Source of the DNA: Phytophthora colocasiae | Taxonomy: Eukaryota > Oomycota > Peronosporomycetes > Peronosporales > Peronosporaceae | Direction: 5' to 3' | Length of the DNA stretch: 64,000 nt | Assembly (NCBI GenBank): GCA_018806915.1 | Contig: JAGKQI010000101.1 | Span: 1,178,001-1,242,000 of the forward strand | Part shown: positions 54,226 through 62,614 of the stretch, one piece after another | Layout of the letters: the number at the start of each line of letters is the position of its first letter | How positions within the stretch are numbered: position 1 is the first letter of the stretch | The notes under the pieces: model-generated | The model's input: the letters and a program-made list of their open reading frames with translations, nothing else | Database searches by the model: none | What the model was told of the DNA's origin: nothing | Made by a program: the position numbers and the translations under genes

Positions 54226-55133
54226 GTATGGACTTTGTGTTTGGCCTGCCGAAGGACTCGGCAGGCAACACGGGCGTGGTGGTCTTTGTTGACCGTCTGA
54301 GCAAGATGGCTCATCTAGCGGCTGTGCCGGACACCGTCGATGGTGCTGGTACAGCGACGATCTTCATCGATCGGGTCTTCCGCCAGCATGGGCTGCCTGA
54401 GACCATTGTCTCGGATCGAGATCCCCGTTTCACGGGTCACTTCTGGACGTCCGTCTTCAAGGTGCTGGGCACTCGACTGGACATGTCCACGGCGGACCAT
54501 CCGCAGACCGACGGTCAGACCGAACGCGTGAACCGCGTTCTGGAGGACATCCTCCGCAGCGTATGCGCTGAAACGCCGAAGCGTTGGAGCGCTATGCTCC
54601 CTCTCGTTGAGTTCTCCATGAACAATGCGGTGCATGCCTCGACAGGCTTCACCCCGTTCTACGTGAACGGCCTTGCGCACCCGCGCGTTCCGCTCACTCC
54701 GCCACGCGGTAGCCTTGGGCTTGGTGGGGAGAGGGCTGTGCCGTCGCTCGACTCCGAGCTTGCTGATATCAGCCCTTCTGCTGTGCGTAAACAAGTCGAT
54801 GACTTCCTCTCGGTGAGATTGAGCGTATTACGCCGTGTACGTGACGCGATGGCTGAAAGCCAAGACGTTCAGAAGGAACAAGCGGATACAAAAGGTAGAA
54901 GCAATGTATGGGAATTTAAGGTCGGTGACCAGGTTTTATTAAACGCTAAGAACCTACCTACACATGCAGTGTCAAATGTCTTTAAGACGAAATTGCGTCC
55001 GCGTTTCATCGGACCATTTACGGTCGTGGCCAAGAAGGGCCTGGCATACACGCTTGACTTGCCAAAGCGGATGCGAACACACCCGGTGTTCTACGTCGGC
55101 TTGCTTAAGCCATATCGGGACCCCGCGGGGTGA
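54183..55133 (+). CDS. N integrase core and C-terminal domain
   Basis: Continues pol after the frame break. SISMDFVFGLPKDSAGN (first Asp), ETIVSDRDPRFTGHFW (second Asp) and DGQTERVNRVLEDILR (Glu) form the DDE triad. FKVGDQVLLNAKNLP and KLRPRFIGPFTVVAK are the typical C-terminal module of gypsy integrases. The terminal stop (TGA) precedes a linker and the chromodomain in another frame. Confidence 0.88.
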   Translation: MASLPVPSGCWQSISMDFVFGLPKDSAGNTGVVVFVDRLSKMAHLAAVPDTVDGAGTATIFIDRVFRQHGLPETIVSDRDPRFTGHFWTSVFKVLGTRLDMSTADHPQTDGQTERVNRVLEDILRSVCAETPKRWSAMLPLVEFSMNNAVHASTGFTPFYVNGLAHPRVPLTPPRGSLGLGGERAVPSLDSELADISPSAVRKQVDDFLSVRLSVLRRVRDAMAESQDVQKEQADTKGRSNVWEFKVGDQVLLNAKNLPTHAVSNVFKTKLRPRFIGPFTVVAKKGLAYTLDLPKRMRTHPVFYVGLLKPYRDPAG

Positions 55134-55246
55134 GCGCGGAGGCGCTGGCACCGACGACACGTGCCCAGGCTGCGTCTTCTGCAGCAGCAACGGCACCTGG
55201 CCTCGCACCTCAGCGAGCTGAAGCTCCTGCTGGTGCAGGCGAGCAG

Positions 55247-56743
55247 TCAGGACTGAGGACCTTCGAGCCAAGCCATCCGGCTTTCAATCTCCTCCATGTC
55301 ATGAGCGAGACGGGCATGCGAATGCCAAACACTCGACGTTCCCTTGAAGGGACTGAGTCTGACTCCGGAGAGTACCGATCGAGTGATCGAGTTGGTACCA
55401 GGCGCGATGCGACAAATAGCGCTCGTCACACTCATCGAGTACGGCGTTCCGCAGCGAATCGGCCTCCTCCGCCGTTGCTCGATGAGCAGGGGACTCCCAC
55501 TACCACGTGGAGCGCCTGATGGCGCGGCGTCGCCACCGTAGTCAAAACCAGTATCTGGTGAAGTGGCGTGGATATCCTCATTCCCAAAACTCGTGGGAGT
55601 TTGAAGGGTCCCTGAGGCAGGACTGCCCTGACGTCGTGGACGCTTTTGATCGCGAAGATCGGGGCGCCCGAAGGGCCTCGAGGTCGACCACTCGGTCGAC
55701 ACCCGCTTCTCACCACTAGTGTGAGAAGCTGACGGACTAGCAGCCGAGCTCAGGCTCTGGTCCGTGGCTGGCACAGCCAGCGAGTCTCCCTCGGAGACTG
55801 AAGGAGCATCCTGCGAAGCAGGGATAGTGGCCTGAGAGGCGGGAGCCACTGCCGTCGTGTGACGAGGAAAGCGGCCGGGCCGCACGCGTATCTTCGCGTA
55901 CTGGAAGAGTAGACCTCGGGCGAGGCGGACGTCCACCTCGGCGCAGCTCTCCATGAGCCGGTCAAACGACGCGAGCTTCCGTGAAGCCTCGGTCCAGGTG
56001 GCCACATGGACCATGTAGTCCCGGGTGGTCTCTCCGGTTTGGAGCAGGAGTGGATAAGTCCTCATCTGAGGCACAGACTCCCGTCGCCGTTGCTTATCTA
56101 AGCGTTGCCGATACTCGGCGAGTGTGCACACCTGCGGGGTCAGGAAACGCTCATGGAGCCCCTGTCGCTGCTGAGTCTCAGCCACCGTACGTGGAGGATT
56201 GCCTATGGCGTAACCATGCAGGTTTGGCTGCGCCATCAACTGCTTCACCTGCTCGGCAGGGTCGCGAGGCTCGAAGCCGTAGTCGCGCCGCGACGAAGTC
56301 CCCACGATGTCCCGTTGGACCGGTCGACGTGACTCTGGAGCACCGCTCAGAGAAGCCTCCTGTGCCTCATCCAGAGGGTTGGTGATCACGTCTTCGACTC
56401 CCTTGAGTGACTCTGGCTCATCGCGAGCAGGAAGCGGTGGTGCGTTGCGCAACGCGTTGAGCACGAGGCTCGAAGGTCCCTCCGGGAACGGATTGGGCTG
56501 CCGCAGCTGCCGAGGAATTGAGTACCGACGCGGATCGCGTGGAGAGCGCAGCTCAGATCGGGGCGTCCGAGGGCTCGCAGGAGCAGGAGACGCATGGGCA
56601 TCGCCCTGTTCGGACTCCTCGTAGTCCACTTCGACCTCGCCTTCCTCTGTAGGAGAGCGACGTGGGTCGCGCGTCGGCGACGCTGTCGTGTACTCGAAGG
56701 GTGAGCCACCGCTACCACTTGACGTCGGGCTGGCCTTGAACAT
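55247..56743 (-). CDS. Antisense ORF of gypsy N, 498 aa, unknown
   Basis: From ATG 56743 to the stop at 55247 on the strand opposite to pol; the frame also extends into the 3' LTR without an ATG. The N-terminal half is proline/serine/arginine-rich (SPTRDPRRSPTEEGEVEVDY, then PRSELRSPRDPRRYSIPR). The middle looks folded: TVAETQQRQGLHERFL, EYRQRLDKQRRRES, TRDYMVHVATWTEASRKLA, CAEVDVRLARGLLFQYAKI. The last 150 codons lie opposite the chromodomain and are probably a by-product of the sense frame. I recognise no domain. About 1 kb without sense coding capacity (55740-56743) argues that the antisense frame is selected. Antisense ORFs before the 3' LTR are known in some plant gypsy lineages. Confidence 0.5.
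   Translation of the reverse strand: MFKASPTSSGSGGSPFEYTTASPTRDPRRSPTEEGEVEVDYEESEQGDAHASPAPASPRTPRSELRSPRDPRRYSIPRQLRQPNPFPEGPSSLVLNALRNAPPLPARDEPESLKGVEDVITNPLDEAQEASLSGAPESRRPVQRDIVGTSSRRDYGFEPRDPAEQVKQLMAQPNLHGYAIGNPPRTVAETQQRQGLHERFLTPQVCTLAEYRQRLDKQRRRESVPQMRTYPLLLQTGETTRDYMVHVATWTEASRKLASFDRLMESCAEVDVRLARGLLFQYAKIRVRPGRFPRHTTAVAPASQATIPASQDAPSVSEGDSLAVPATDQSLSSAASPSASHTSGEKRVSTEWSTSRPFGRPDLRDQKRPRRQGSPASGTLQTPTSFGNEDIHATSPDTGFDYGGDAAPSGAPRGSGSPLLIEQRRRRPIRCGTPYSMSVTSAICRIAPGTNSITRSVLSGVRLSPFKGTSSVWHSHARLAHDMEEIESRMAWLEGPQS
55507..55719 (+). pseudogene. N chromodomain
   Basis: SQNQYLVKWRGYPHSQNSWE followed by an acidic/hydrophobic helix is a standard chromodomain core. It follows a Pro-rich linker after integrase, in a different frame from it. 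Such domains guide chromovirus integration to chromatin marks. Confidence 0.82.
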
Positions 56744-57059
56744 CGCTCCGTAGCGAAGGCGAGACGCCGCGAAATACTCCGAATCGGAGAGCGTGAGAGG
56801 AGCCGAGGGCTCAGACCGGAAAGCGCTGAGGCGCTGGGGCGTAGACGCCTGGTCACTGGACACCTCAGGAGCGGTTGGCTCGCTGGGGAGAATTGGAGAA
56901 TGTGCTCGTTGAGCCAGCGCACCCGCGCACTCTCGTTGAGAGATTTCTTTTATCGGAAAGTTGCCGGTGACAGGCCTTGACAAGGCAGTTATGTCTACAG
57001 TTGTAGATACTCCGTATCCACGGTTTGGTGGGGGAGGGTGTAACGGGGTTACACGGCGC

Positions 57060-57450
57060 TGCGCGCCTTGGTTACAATAGGTGTGGTATACACCATCCAG
57101 GTCACAAGTCACAGATCCGTGTACAACACATAGTGTTTCTCACACGTCACATATGTAGCCAGTTGCTGGCTGTTAGCTCAGAGCCACACATTACATTTGA
57201 TTAGGATTTAGTATGTTAGATACTAAATCCGTTACATTCAGGATTAGGGCAATAAAATAAATAAAAATCAGTTTGCATTTTACATAATTAGTGTTAGTTC
57301 CTTTATTATAGGGACACTGATTGTGAGAGTCCCGTATTTAGTGGACTACTTGGTTCTTGTATAGAACCGAAGGCTAGTGCCTTGCAAGCAGGACTCTACG
57401 AGTCAACCCAACTTCCTCTGTGCCGTGCACACCTACGCAGCCCCGCTGCA
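57060..57450 (+). repeat. N 3' LTR
   Basis: 391 bp, same as 49592-49982 by eye. It is preceded by TGTAACGGGGTTACA and, 20 bp away, a G-rich purine tract. Confidence 0.92.
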
Positions 57451-57455
57451 GATGC
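57451..57455. repeat. Target-site duplication of gypsy N, right
   Basis: GATGC, the partner of 49587-49591. Confidence 0.9.
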
Positions 57456-58274
57456 AGTTTGTCGGCTGTATACTTGGGCACTGTACTTACTACACTCTGT
57501 GGGTCAAAAATGTAGCGTAAGTTGCGATGGTCTGTAAAGAGATCAAAACCATCTTGTCGATGAAGCAGGTAATCAGCTCGCCTGCAGGTCTCCACAATTG
57601 CATAGGCCTCTTTTTCCACGATGGCCCAGCGCTGAGCTGCACCCGAAAAAGATCCACTCAACATCATCAGGGGCTCGTGTTCTTGTTCACTTAGTGGCCG
57701 ATGTGCTTGATCCCGAGGAATTTGTGTGATCACTGCACCCCAGTGCTCATCACTAGCATCTGTGTACACCGAAACACGTTTATTCGGGTCTGGGTGAGCC
57801 AACAGTAACGCACTTTGAAGTGCTTGCTTGCATCGATTCAAACCGGCGATTTCATCGTCACCCCACCCCACATCGGATAGTTTTACTGCTCTCACACGAG
57901 TTTTCTTACGACTTCCAGCTAGCTCATAGACTCTCTCCATGACTTTCACTAGCGGCTCAATCAGCTTGTTAAATGCTGGTAGAGAAGCACGCATCCAGTT
58001 TAGCGCACATACAAATTGCTGTAATTCCTGACCCGTTGTTGGTGCAGGGAGATTCACCAGTGCATCAATTCTCGCTGGATCGTGCTTCACACCTTTGCCG
58101 GATACAACGCGTCCGCACCAAAGAGCTTCTCGCAAGTAAAAGCTGCATTTCTTTGGGTTAAGTTTCAGTCCTTTGTCCAAACAGATACTGAGAACCTTTT
58201 TCAGTAAAATGAGCAATCCTTCATCACTGTCCTCATACCCCAGTAAGTCGTCAATCCAAATCATTAGTCCGTTG
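57456..58274 (-). CDS. E RT (3' part) and RNase H
   Basis: Continues E pol between the piggyBac and N insertions. It begins at the catalytic strand MIWIDDLLGYEDS, followed by LKLNPKKCSFYLREALWCGR, the connection domain ELQQFVCALNWMRAS, and RNase H SVYTDASDEHWGAVI. It reaches DLFTDHRNLRYIFDP before the N insertion. The frame itself is intact. Sequence order and motifs are close to those of element T, so T and E belong to related gypsy lineages. Confidence 0.85.
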
Positions 58275-58278
58275 TTAA
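58275..58278. repeat. TTAA target duplication of piggyBac, left
   Basis: TTAA, matched at 59682-59685. It is inside E's RT, just before the catalytic IDD strand. Confidence 0.9.
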
Positions 58279-58294
58279 CCCCCCAGCGACCAAG

Positions 58295-58336
58295 GTTGTA
58301 TATGACAACATGAATTCATGTTGTACGTACAACATG
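58295..58336. repeat. Subterminal repeats, left end of piggyBac
   Basis: GTTGTATATGACAACATG at 58295-58312, then a perfect 20-bp palindrome CATGTTGTACGTACAACATG at 58317-58336. Confidence 0.85.
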
Positions 58337-58498
58337 TTTCAATAGGGATTGGCTCTAAAAACAGCAAAAATATAGTGAAATCAAGTATAAGCACATCCCT
58401 CATAAAAAGTTCGATGCACAGGGCTAGGTTGGAAAACAGATCTCAAGATTGGAGCCTTTCTTTGAATAGGACTGCTGAAAACCACCAGTTGAGAATTT

Positions 58499-59270
58499 GT
58501 GAAGTCGAACTCGCATCGATGGTGGAGCGCCGCGAAACCCGGAGCGAGAAGGCTGCGTTTGCCGCGAGCATGGCAGCCGCACACGCAGACGACCGGGCAA
58601 GGCTGCTACAAGAGCATCGCGCGTTCTTGGAGGGTAAGCGGGACACAGACGCAGATTTTGCCTCGGCGCGGCCGGCTGCCGCGCCCAAGCCCAGACTTTC
58701 AGTTTGTCAACGGGCAGAAGAAACACAGGCAGCGTCAGTGCAAGGTTTGCTCAAACCGCAAACGGCGTGTTGGCGAACGCAGAGCTACAATGTTTTATTG
58801 CCCGGGTTGCAGCCCGTCAGATAAAGCTAGGTAAGGTTACTATTGCTTTATCAAATGTGTTGACTAACTGTATTTTTTCTAGAACCTACTTGTGCAACAA
58901 GGTTTGGCCGCACACGAAGAATAACACGCTTACTTGTCATCAGATCTGGCATTTTCAGTGGAACAACGGCCAGGATCGCCCCTGCTCACGTTGCGGTAGA
59001 GATATCCAGAACCGTGAGGCTGGTAGTGACGTCGGCAAGCGAAAACGCCGCTCTACAGACCGTGGCAGCTTAGACCGTGACGACGCCAGCATGGAAGGAG
59101 ACGACGCTACTGAAGAGGAGGAGGACGTTGAGGAAGACGTCGAGGGCGTCAGTGCAGAGGAAGAGGACACCGAGGACATCAGCGCGGAGGCGGGAGAAAC
59201 TGAGGGTGCTAGCTCGGAGGTAGAAGGCTCCGGGGCACACGCAGAAGGTGAGATAGAGCAAGAAGGTTAG
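58499..59270 (+). pseudogene. piggyBac transposase C-terminal domain, two exons
   Basis: Exon 1 carries RQRQCKVCSNRKRR and ATMFYCPGC, ending at 58830. A 52-bp intron (58831-58882; GTAAGG donor, TGACTAAC branch point, TTTCTAG acceptor) follows. Exon 2 gives TYLCNKVWPHTKNN, CHQIWHFQWNN and CSRCG, then a strongly acidic tail with Glu-Asp-Val repeats up to 59270. This is the same zinc-binding C-terminus as in the piggyBac remnant ending at 4739. The catalytic DDE part is absent, and the sequence 5' of exon 1 lies in another frame (58384-58700), so the true start is unclear. A truncated product could still bind DNA and compete with full transposase; that is inference. Confidence 0.7.
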
Positions 59271-59466
59271 GAAGGCTATACAGCTGATGTGTCAGCATTT
59301 AGCTCACAGATTTCAACCATTTGCTGGCGTATATAACAAAATGTCAGTACTTCCGTGAAGCAACCATTGCGTTCCTCTTGAGTGCAGATTCAGAAAAAAG
59401 GTGATGTCTCGTTTCTTGATAAAAAGGCCCAGAGTGAATAGGGGGTGGCGTCCATTTTTTACTCGA

Positions 59467-59635
59467 CATGTTGTAGGATACAACATTAAGGAACTGGCGT
59501 GGTTGTATATGACTACATGTTGGAGATACGTAGAAAGTTGCATGTCGCGTTTTTCAGAAAAAGTCCTCGTACTTATTTGAGTCAATACAAATATCAAGTA
59601 CAGCCCGGCATTAACCCGTTGTATATGACAACATG
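59467..59635. repeat. Subterminal repeats, right end of piggyBac
   Basis: Degenerate copies of the left-end repeat at 59467-59485 and 59502-59519, and an exact copy at 59618-59635. Confidence 0.8.
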
Positions 59636-59681
59636 TTTGGAAAACTGAAAAAGATGTGAAATCCGTTTGGTCTTTGGGGGG

Positions 59682-59685
59682 TTAA
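59682..59685. repeat. TTAA target duplication of piggyBac, right
   Basis: TTAA, the partner of 58275-58278. Removing the insert and one copy rejoins the RT frame. Confidence 0.9.
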
Positions 59686-60607
59686 AGAGCTCATCAAACA
59701 TTTGCTGGACCGTGGACTGTACGTATGCGACGCTATTCGTGCCTCCCATGAGCACACGAGTTGGTGTAATGACACCTTCCTCCGTTAAGATCGAGTAGAT
59801 TTCCTGACACGCAATCGCCATCGCAAACTGCCAAAAACCTTTAAAGAAATCCAAGGAGAAATATCGCGACGATCCACGTAATTGCTCAAAAGCAACTTCC
59901 AGAATTGGCATTGGCCAAACAATTTGCTCGACGCAAGCATTAGCCCCTCTAACATCTACCGTCATGCGATGATCTCCTGCCTCTTGCTTGTTTACGACAT
60001 GAGGGGGTGAACTCCATCGACTCTTCGGATTTCTGTAGCACAGACCAGCTGCGATAAGAGCGTCGACATGCTTCTTCAAAAATGCACGGTGCACCGGAGA
60101 ATATCTGCGCGCTTTGCACTTCACTGGTGTTGTTCCGGGTTTCAGGGTTACTTCCATTGGAGGCATATCCACCGGTGGATCACGACCAATAACAATCCGA
60201 AAAACATCAATGAACTGCATTAAAATGCTTCTCAGCTCCTTCACAAACTCAGGAGTAGCACCAAGTTTTCGTGCTTCGTCAACTTTTTCGAGAAGAATCG
60301 CTTTAATTTCCTCCCGTTCCTTGTCTTGGTCCACATCAAAAACAGGAAAGCACGCTCGCTCTTCGTCTTCCCGCAAAGCAACTTCTTCGTCGGTTTGGAG
60401 TGGTCGTTCATCAGAAAAAGCTAAAACACTTGCAACGCCTTGGTTTGGGCTGTCATCCACGTCACCCATATCCCACTCAACACTTACTTGTTGCGCCGCT
60501 GCCAGTAATTTCTTAGGACTATACCCCAACCGATCCATGATCCACCTTGACAGTAGTAGGTCTCCCACACCGATCGGTAGATGGCCTTCCGTCACCCAAC
60601 AGATCAC
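59686..60607 (-). CDS. E protease end and RT (5' part)
   Basis: The frame begins in the protease C-terminus (CWVTEGHLPIGVGDLLLSRW) and runs through a linker into RT: MPPMEVTLKPGTTPVKCKAR, SRWSSPPHVVNKQE, RMTVDVRGANACVE, YFSLDFFKGFWQFAM (catalytic Asp) and PTRVLMGGTNSVAYVQSTVQ. It is cut by the piggyBac insertion after DELFN. It overlaps the Gag-protease frame by about 90 bp in another phase, so a programmed -1/+1 frameshift or an indel near 60600 links the two. Confidence 0.85.
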
Positions 60608-61811
60608 ATTTCACATTTCGGAGTACTAGTGGCCCTCCAGGAGTCGAGAAACGCAGATCGAGCTTAACTTTGCTCTTCACTGGTACAGGACTGTTTCCAA
60701 CTCCCTCAATAGCCGACCCTTCACTAGTTTCCTGCTGGTTAACCCACACTCCTTTTGCAGATAATTGCTTCAACAATTTTGTTGTCACCAGCGATACTTC
60801 AGCTGCACTGTCCGGAGTAATCTCGGTCTCCACCATATCCATAACCGTGCAGGGAAGAGATGATGACGACTCCACTCTCGTCGAGTCGACTGGCGCCACT
60901 GCTAACACAGGTTTCATCACTTTTTTCCCCGTAGTGGACTCATAAATCTCCTTGGCTTCTGTGGGACTTGCAACATTGGGGCACTGAAATACACCGTGTG
61001 TTGGATCACCGCACTTGAAACACTTTTTTGGCGGTCGATCACCCGTTGGTTTTAACTTTGGCTTTTTAGTGGTCTTGTCTGAATGATCATCGGATATTGG
61101 TCGCGGCTTAGTCGTACTAGGTGCACCACCAAACCCTTTCTTAGATGCTGCCGCAGGTTTACCAGCACCCTTGTCATGCGGGTGTGCTGAAATGTGAGCT
61201 TCGAATCTCATGAAGTCGTCCAATTCGCCACGAAGCCACTTCAAAAACAATGCCAGGTTTGATTTGGTTGTTTTGTGACACTGTCTGCTCAGTTGGTCTT
61301 TCACCGCTGCTTTAAATGATGGCGGTCTCAAAGCGTCGACGAGATATCCAACCACCTTCTTAGGCTCAGTATGCACGACATCCTCCATGTTAAGGCAATC
61401 CAGTATCTCGTAAAACTCCGCCATAAGCCGAGACAACCGTGATTCAGCATCCTGTAACTCGGTGTCCATGCAAAGTGCCTTTACTTCTTTTTCCAGCGTC
61501 TTATAGGCAGTGTTATCTGGGTTACGAGCCGACAGAAAGTAATTTTTCCACTCGTCCTCTGTGATGTCCGTCTCCGCCTTGAAAAGCTCAAAATCACAGA
61601 TCCTAACCAATGTGCCTTGCTCGATACACGCGCTAATTGGCATCACGAAAAACTTAGCCTGAGTTCCTTGATTTAGCGCCTTTATGCGTCTTGTGTAGAT
61701 CGCATAGCTGTCCATGAACTCTCTTTTTTCCTTTTTAGAGCTCCCCCGATACATCGGAGGCACCGGGAGATTTGTTCCTGCAGCCACCGTGACTGCAGCA
61801 GCTTCGGACAT
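60519..61811 (-). CDS. E Gag (main part) and protease start
   Basis: A 430-codon frame. Gag helical part MSEAAAVTV...EFMDSYAIYTRRIKALN, then a zinc knuckle CFKCGDPTHGVFQC with canonical Cx2Cx4Hx4C spacing, then the protease DSAAEVSLV loop, where Asp-Ser-Ala replaces the usual Asp-(S/T)-Gly. It is in the same phase as the coiled-coil ORF upstream (61911-62315), separated only by one TAA and 33 open codons. Confidence 0.82.
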   Translation of the reverse strand: MSEAAAVTVAAGTNLPVPPMYRGSSKKEKREFMDSYAIYTRRIKALNQGTQAKFFVMPISACIEQGTLVRICDFELFKAETDITEDEWKNYFLSARNPDNTAYKTLEKEVKALCMDTELQDAESRLSRLMAEFYEILDCLNMEDVVHTEPKKVVGYLVDALRPPSFKAAVKDQLSRQCHKTTKSNLALFLKWLRGELDDFMRFEAHISAHPHDKGAGKPAAASKKGFGGAPSTTKPRPISDDHSDKTTKKPKLKPTGDRPPKKCFKCGDPTHGVFQCPNVASPTEAKEIYESTTGKKVMKPVLAVAPVDSTRVESSSSLPCTVMDMVETEITPDSAAEVSLVTTKLLKQLSAKGVWVNQQETSEGSAIEGVGNSPVPVKSKVKLDLRFSTPGGPLVLRNVKCDLLGDGRPSTDRCGRPTTVKVDHGSVGV

Positions 61812-61910
61812 TCTTCCATCAGCTGCCTGCTCTGCTCCTTGAGCAAAAGCACCCCAGCGGGTTTGTAAGTGCGGCTGAACAGCTTCTGCTAAGCTTTCCA
61901 GCCTCTGTCC

Positions 61911-62315
61911 TTAAAGGCCAACAGCTTGTTCAGCCTCCTTCAGAATCTTGTATTGCTCTTCCAGATATCTGCGGTGCTCGTCCATTTGACGCCGCATCTC
62001 GTTTTGCTGCTCCATCAGTGCGGCCTGACGGTCATGTTGTGCTTGAAGATATTCTGAAGTTTGAGCAGCAAGTCGGTCTTGCTGAAGCCGGACCTGGCCA
62101 ATTTGTTCCGCATTCCGTTGATGCGCTGCAGCAGAGTGTTGGGCCAGGGCTTCCACTTGACGATTTGTCTCGACTCCTTGGATGACTGCCGTCCGAGTTG
62201 TTGTTTCTTGCATCATTCGCAATTCACGTTCCGATCCCGGTGGTAGTGGAGGGTAGACAGCGACAGGCATTCCCCCGGCTGGGACTGCTGCCATCGCGTC
62301 GTCAGGATCTTCCAT
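61911..62315 (-). CDS. E Gag N-terminal coiled coil
   Basis: 134 aa from ATG 62315. A Pro-rich start is followed by a long Gln/Glu/Arg-rich heptad-like helix (QVEALAQHSAAAHQRNAEQI, LQAQHDRQAALMEQQNEMRR). It ends at a TAA at 61911 that is in frame with the main Gag ORF. Coiled coils at this place help Gag assemble in several gypsy lineages. Either the stop is read through or it is a mutation splitting one Gag protein. Confidence 0.75.
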   Translation of the reverse strand: MEDPDDAMAAVPAGGMPVAVYPPLPPGSERELRMMQETTTRTAVIQGVETNRQVEALAQHSAAAHQRNAEQIGQVRLQQDRLAAQTSEYLQAQHDRQAALMEQQNEMRRQMDEHRRYLEEQYKILKEAEQAVGL

Positions 62316-62330
62316 GCTGGTAGCTATCCA

Positions 62331-62344
62331 GCTAAAGAATTCTT
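62331..62344 (-). other. E post-LTR sequence, likely primer-binding site
   Basis: The minus strand reads AAGAATTCTTTAG directly after the 5' LTR. Element T has AGGAATTCTTTAG at the same place. It is not the usual initiator-Met complement and is nearly palindromic. The primer is unidentified. Confidence 0.5.
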
Positions 62345-62609
62345 TGTTATGGCTCCCAAATGGAAAATGTAGAAGTGATAATGTATTGAGCAGTTCCTTA
62401 CCTCCTGCACTAGCTGCTCTTCTTTGATATGCATGTCCTGGAGGCTTTATGGACGGTTAGTGCACTTCCGTGCTTTGCTACAACCGTCTGTGTTTGCAGC
62501 AACCGTCTGCGGTCTAACCGTCTGTACTTGTTTCTCGATTCTTCTGCAGTGATGTTGTTGCTGGGCTTGATCCCATCTACAACCTCACAGTGTTGCCACG
62601 GCGACAACA
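62345..62609 (-). repeat. E 5' LTR
   Basis: 265 bp, TGTT...AACA, near identical to 47587-47850. Confidence 0.93.
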
Positions 62610-62614
62610 ACGAC
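62610..62614. repeat. Target-site duplication of gypsy E, right
   Basis: ACGAC, the partner of 47582-47586. Confidence 0.9.

Larger units (their letters stand above)
49592..57450 (+). mobile_element. Gypsy element N, nested in E
   Basis: 7859 bp, plus strand. The two 391-bp LTRs (49592-49982, 57060-57450) appear identical, pointing to recent insertion. It contains gag, protease, RT/RNase H, integrase and a C-terminal chromodomain in several frames. A long antisense ORF lies between the chromodomain and the 3' LTR. A candidate primer-binding site, TGGTAGCACTTG, starts two bases after the 5' LTR. Confidence 0.93.
58279..59681 (+). mobile_element. piggyBac-like deletion derivative in E
   Basis: 1403 bp. 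Ends are CCCCCCAGCGACCA on the left and the inverted CCCCCCAAAGACCA on the right, next to TTAA. Subterminal palindromic repeats of the GTTGTATATGACAACATG type lie near both ends. Only the C-terminal part of a transposase gene remains, so movement would need a transposase from elsewhere. Confidence 0.9.
47587..62609 (-). mobile_element. Gypsy element E with two nested insertions
   Basis: A complete chromodomain Ty3/gypsy element on the minus strand: LTRs 62345-62609 (5') and 47587-47850 (3'), flanked by ACGAC. The order is coiled-coil Gag, Gag zinc knuckle and protease, RT, RNase H, integrase, chromodomain, polypurine tract AAAAGGGGGAAG. Without nested element N and the piggyBac insertion it would be about 5.75 kb. 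The LTRs differ by at least two substitutions (near 47812-47819 against 62571-62578), so E is older than N. Confidence 0.93.

Noticed and set aside
56386..56922. 178-codon minus ORF in another frame over the antisense ORF of N
   Set aside because: Arg/Ser-rich translation typical of an off-frame reading of the same GC-rich DNA.
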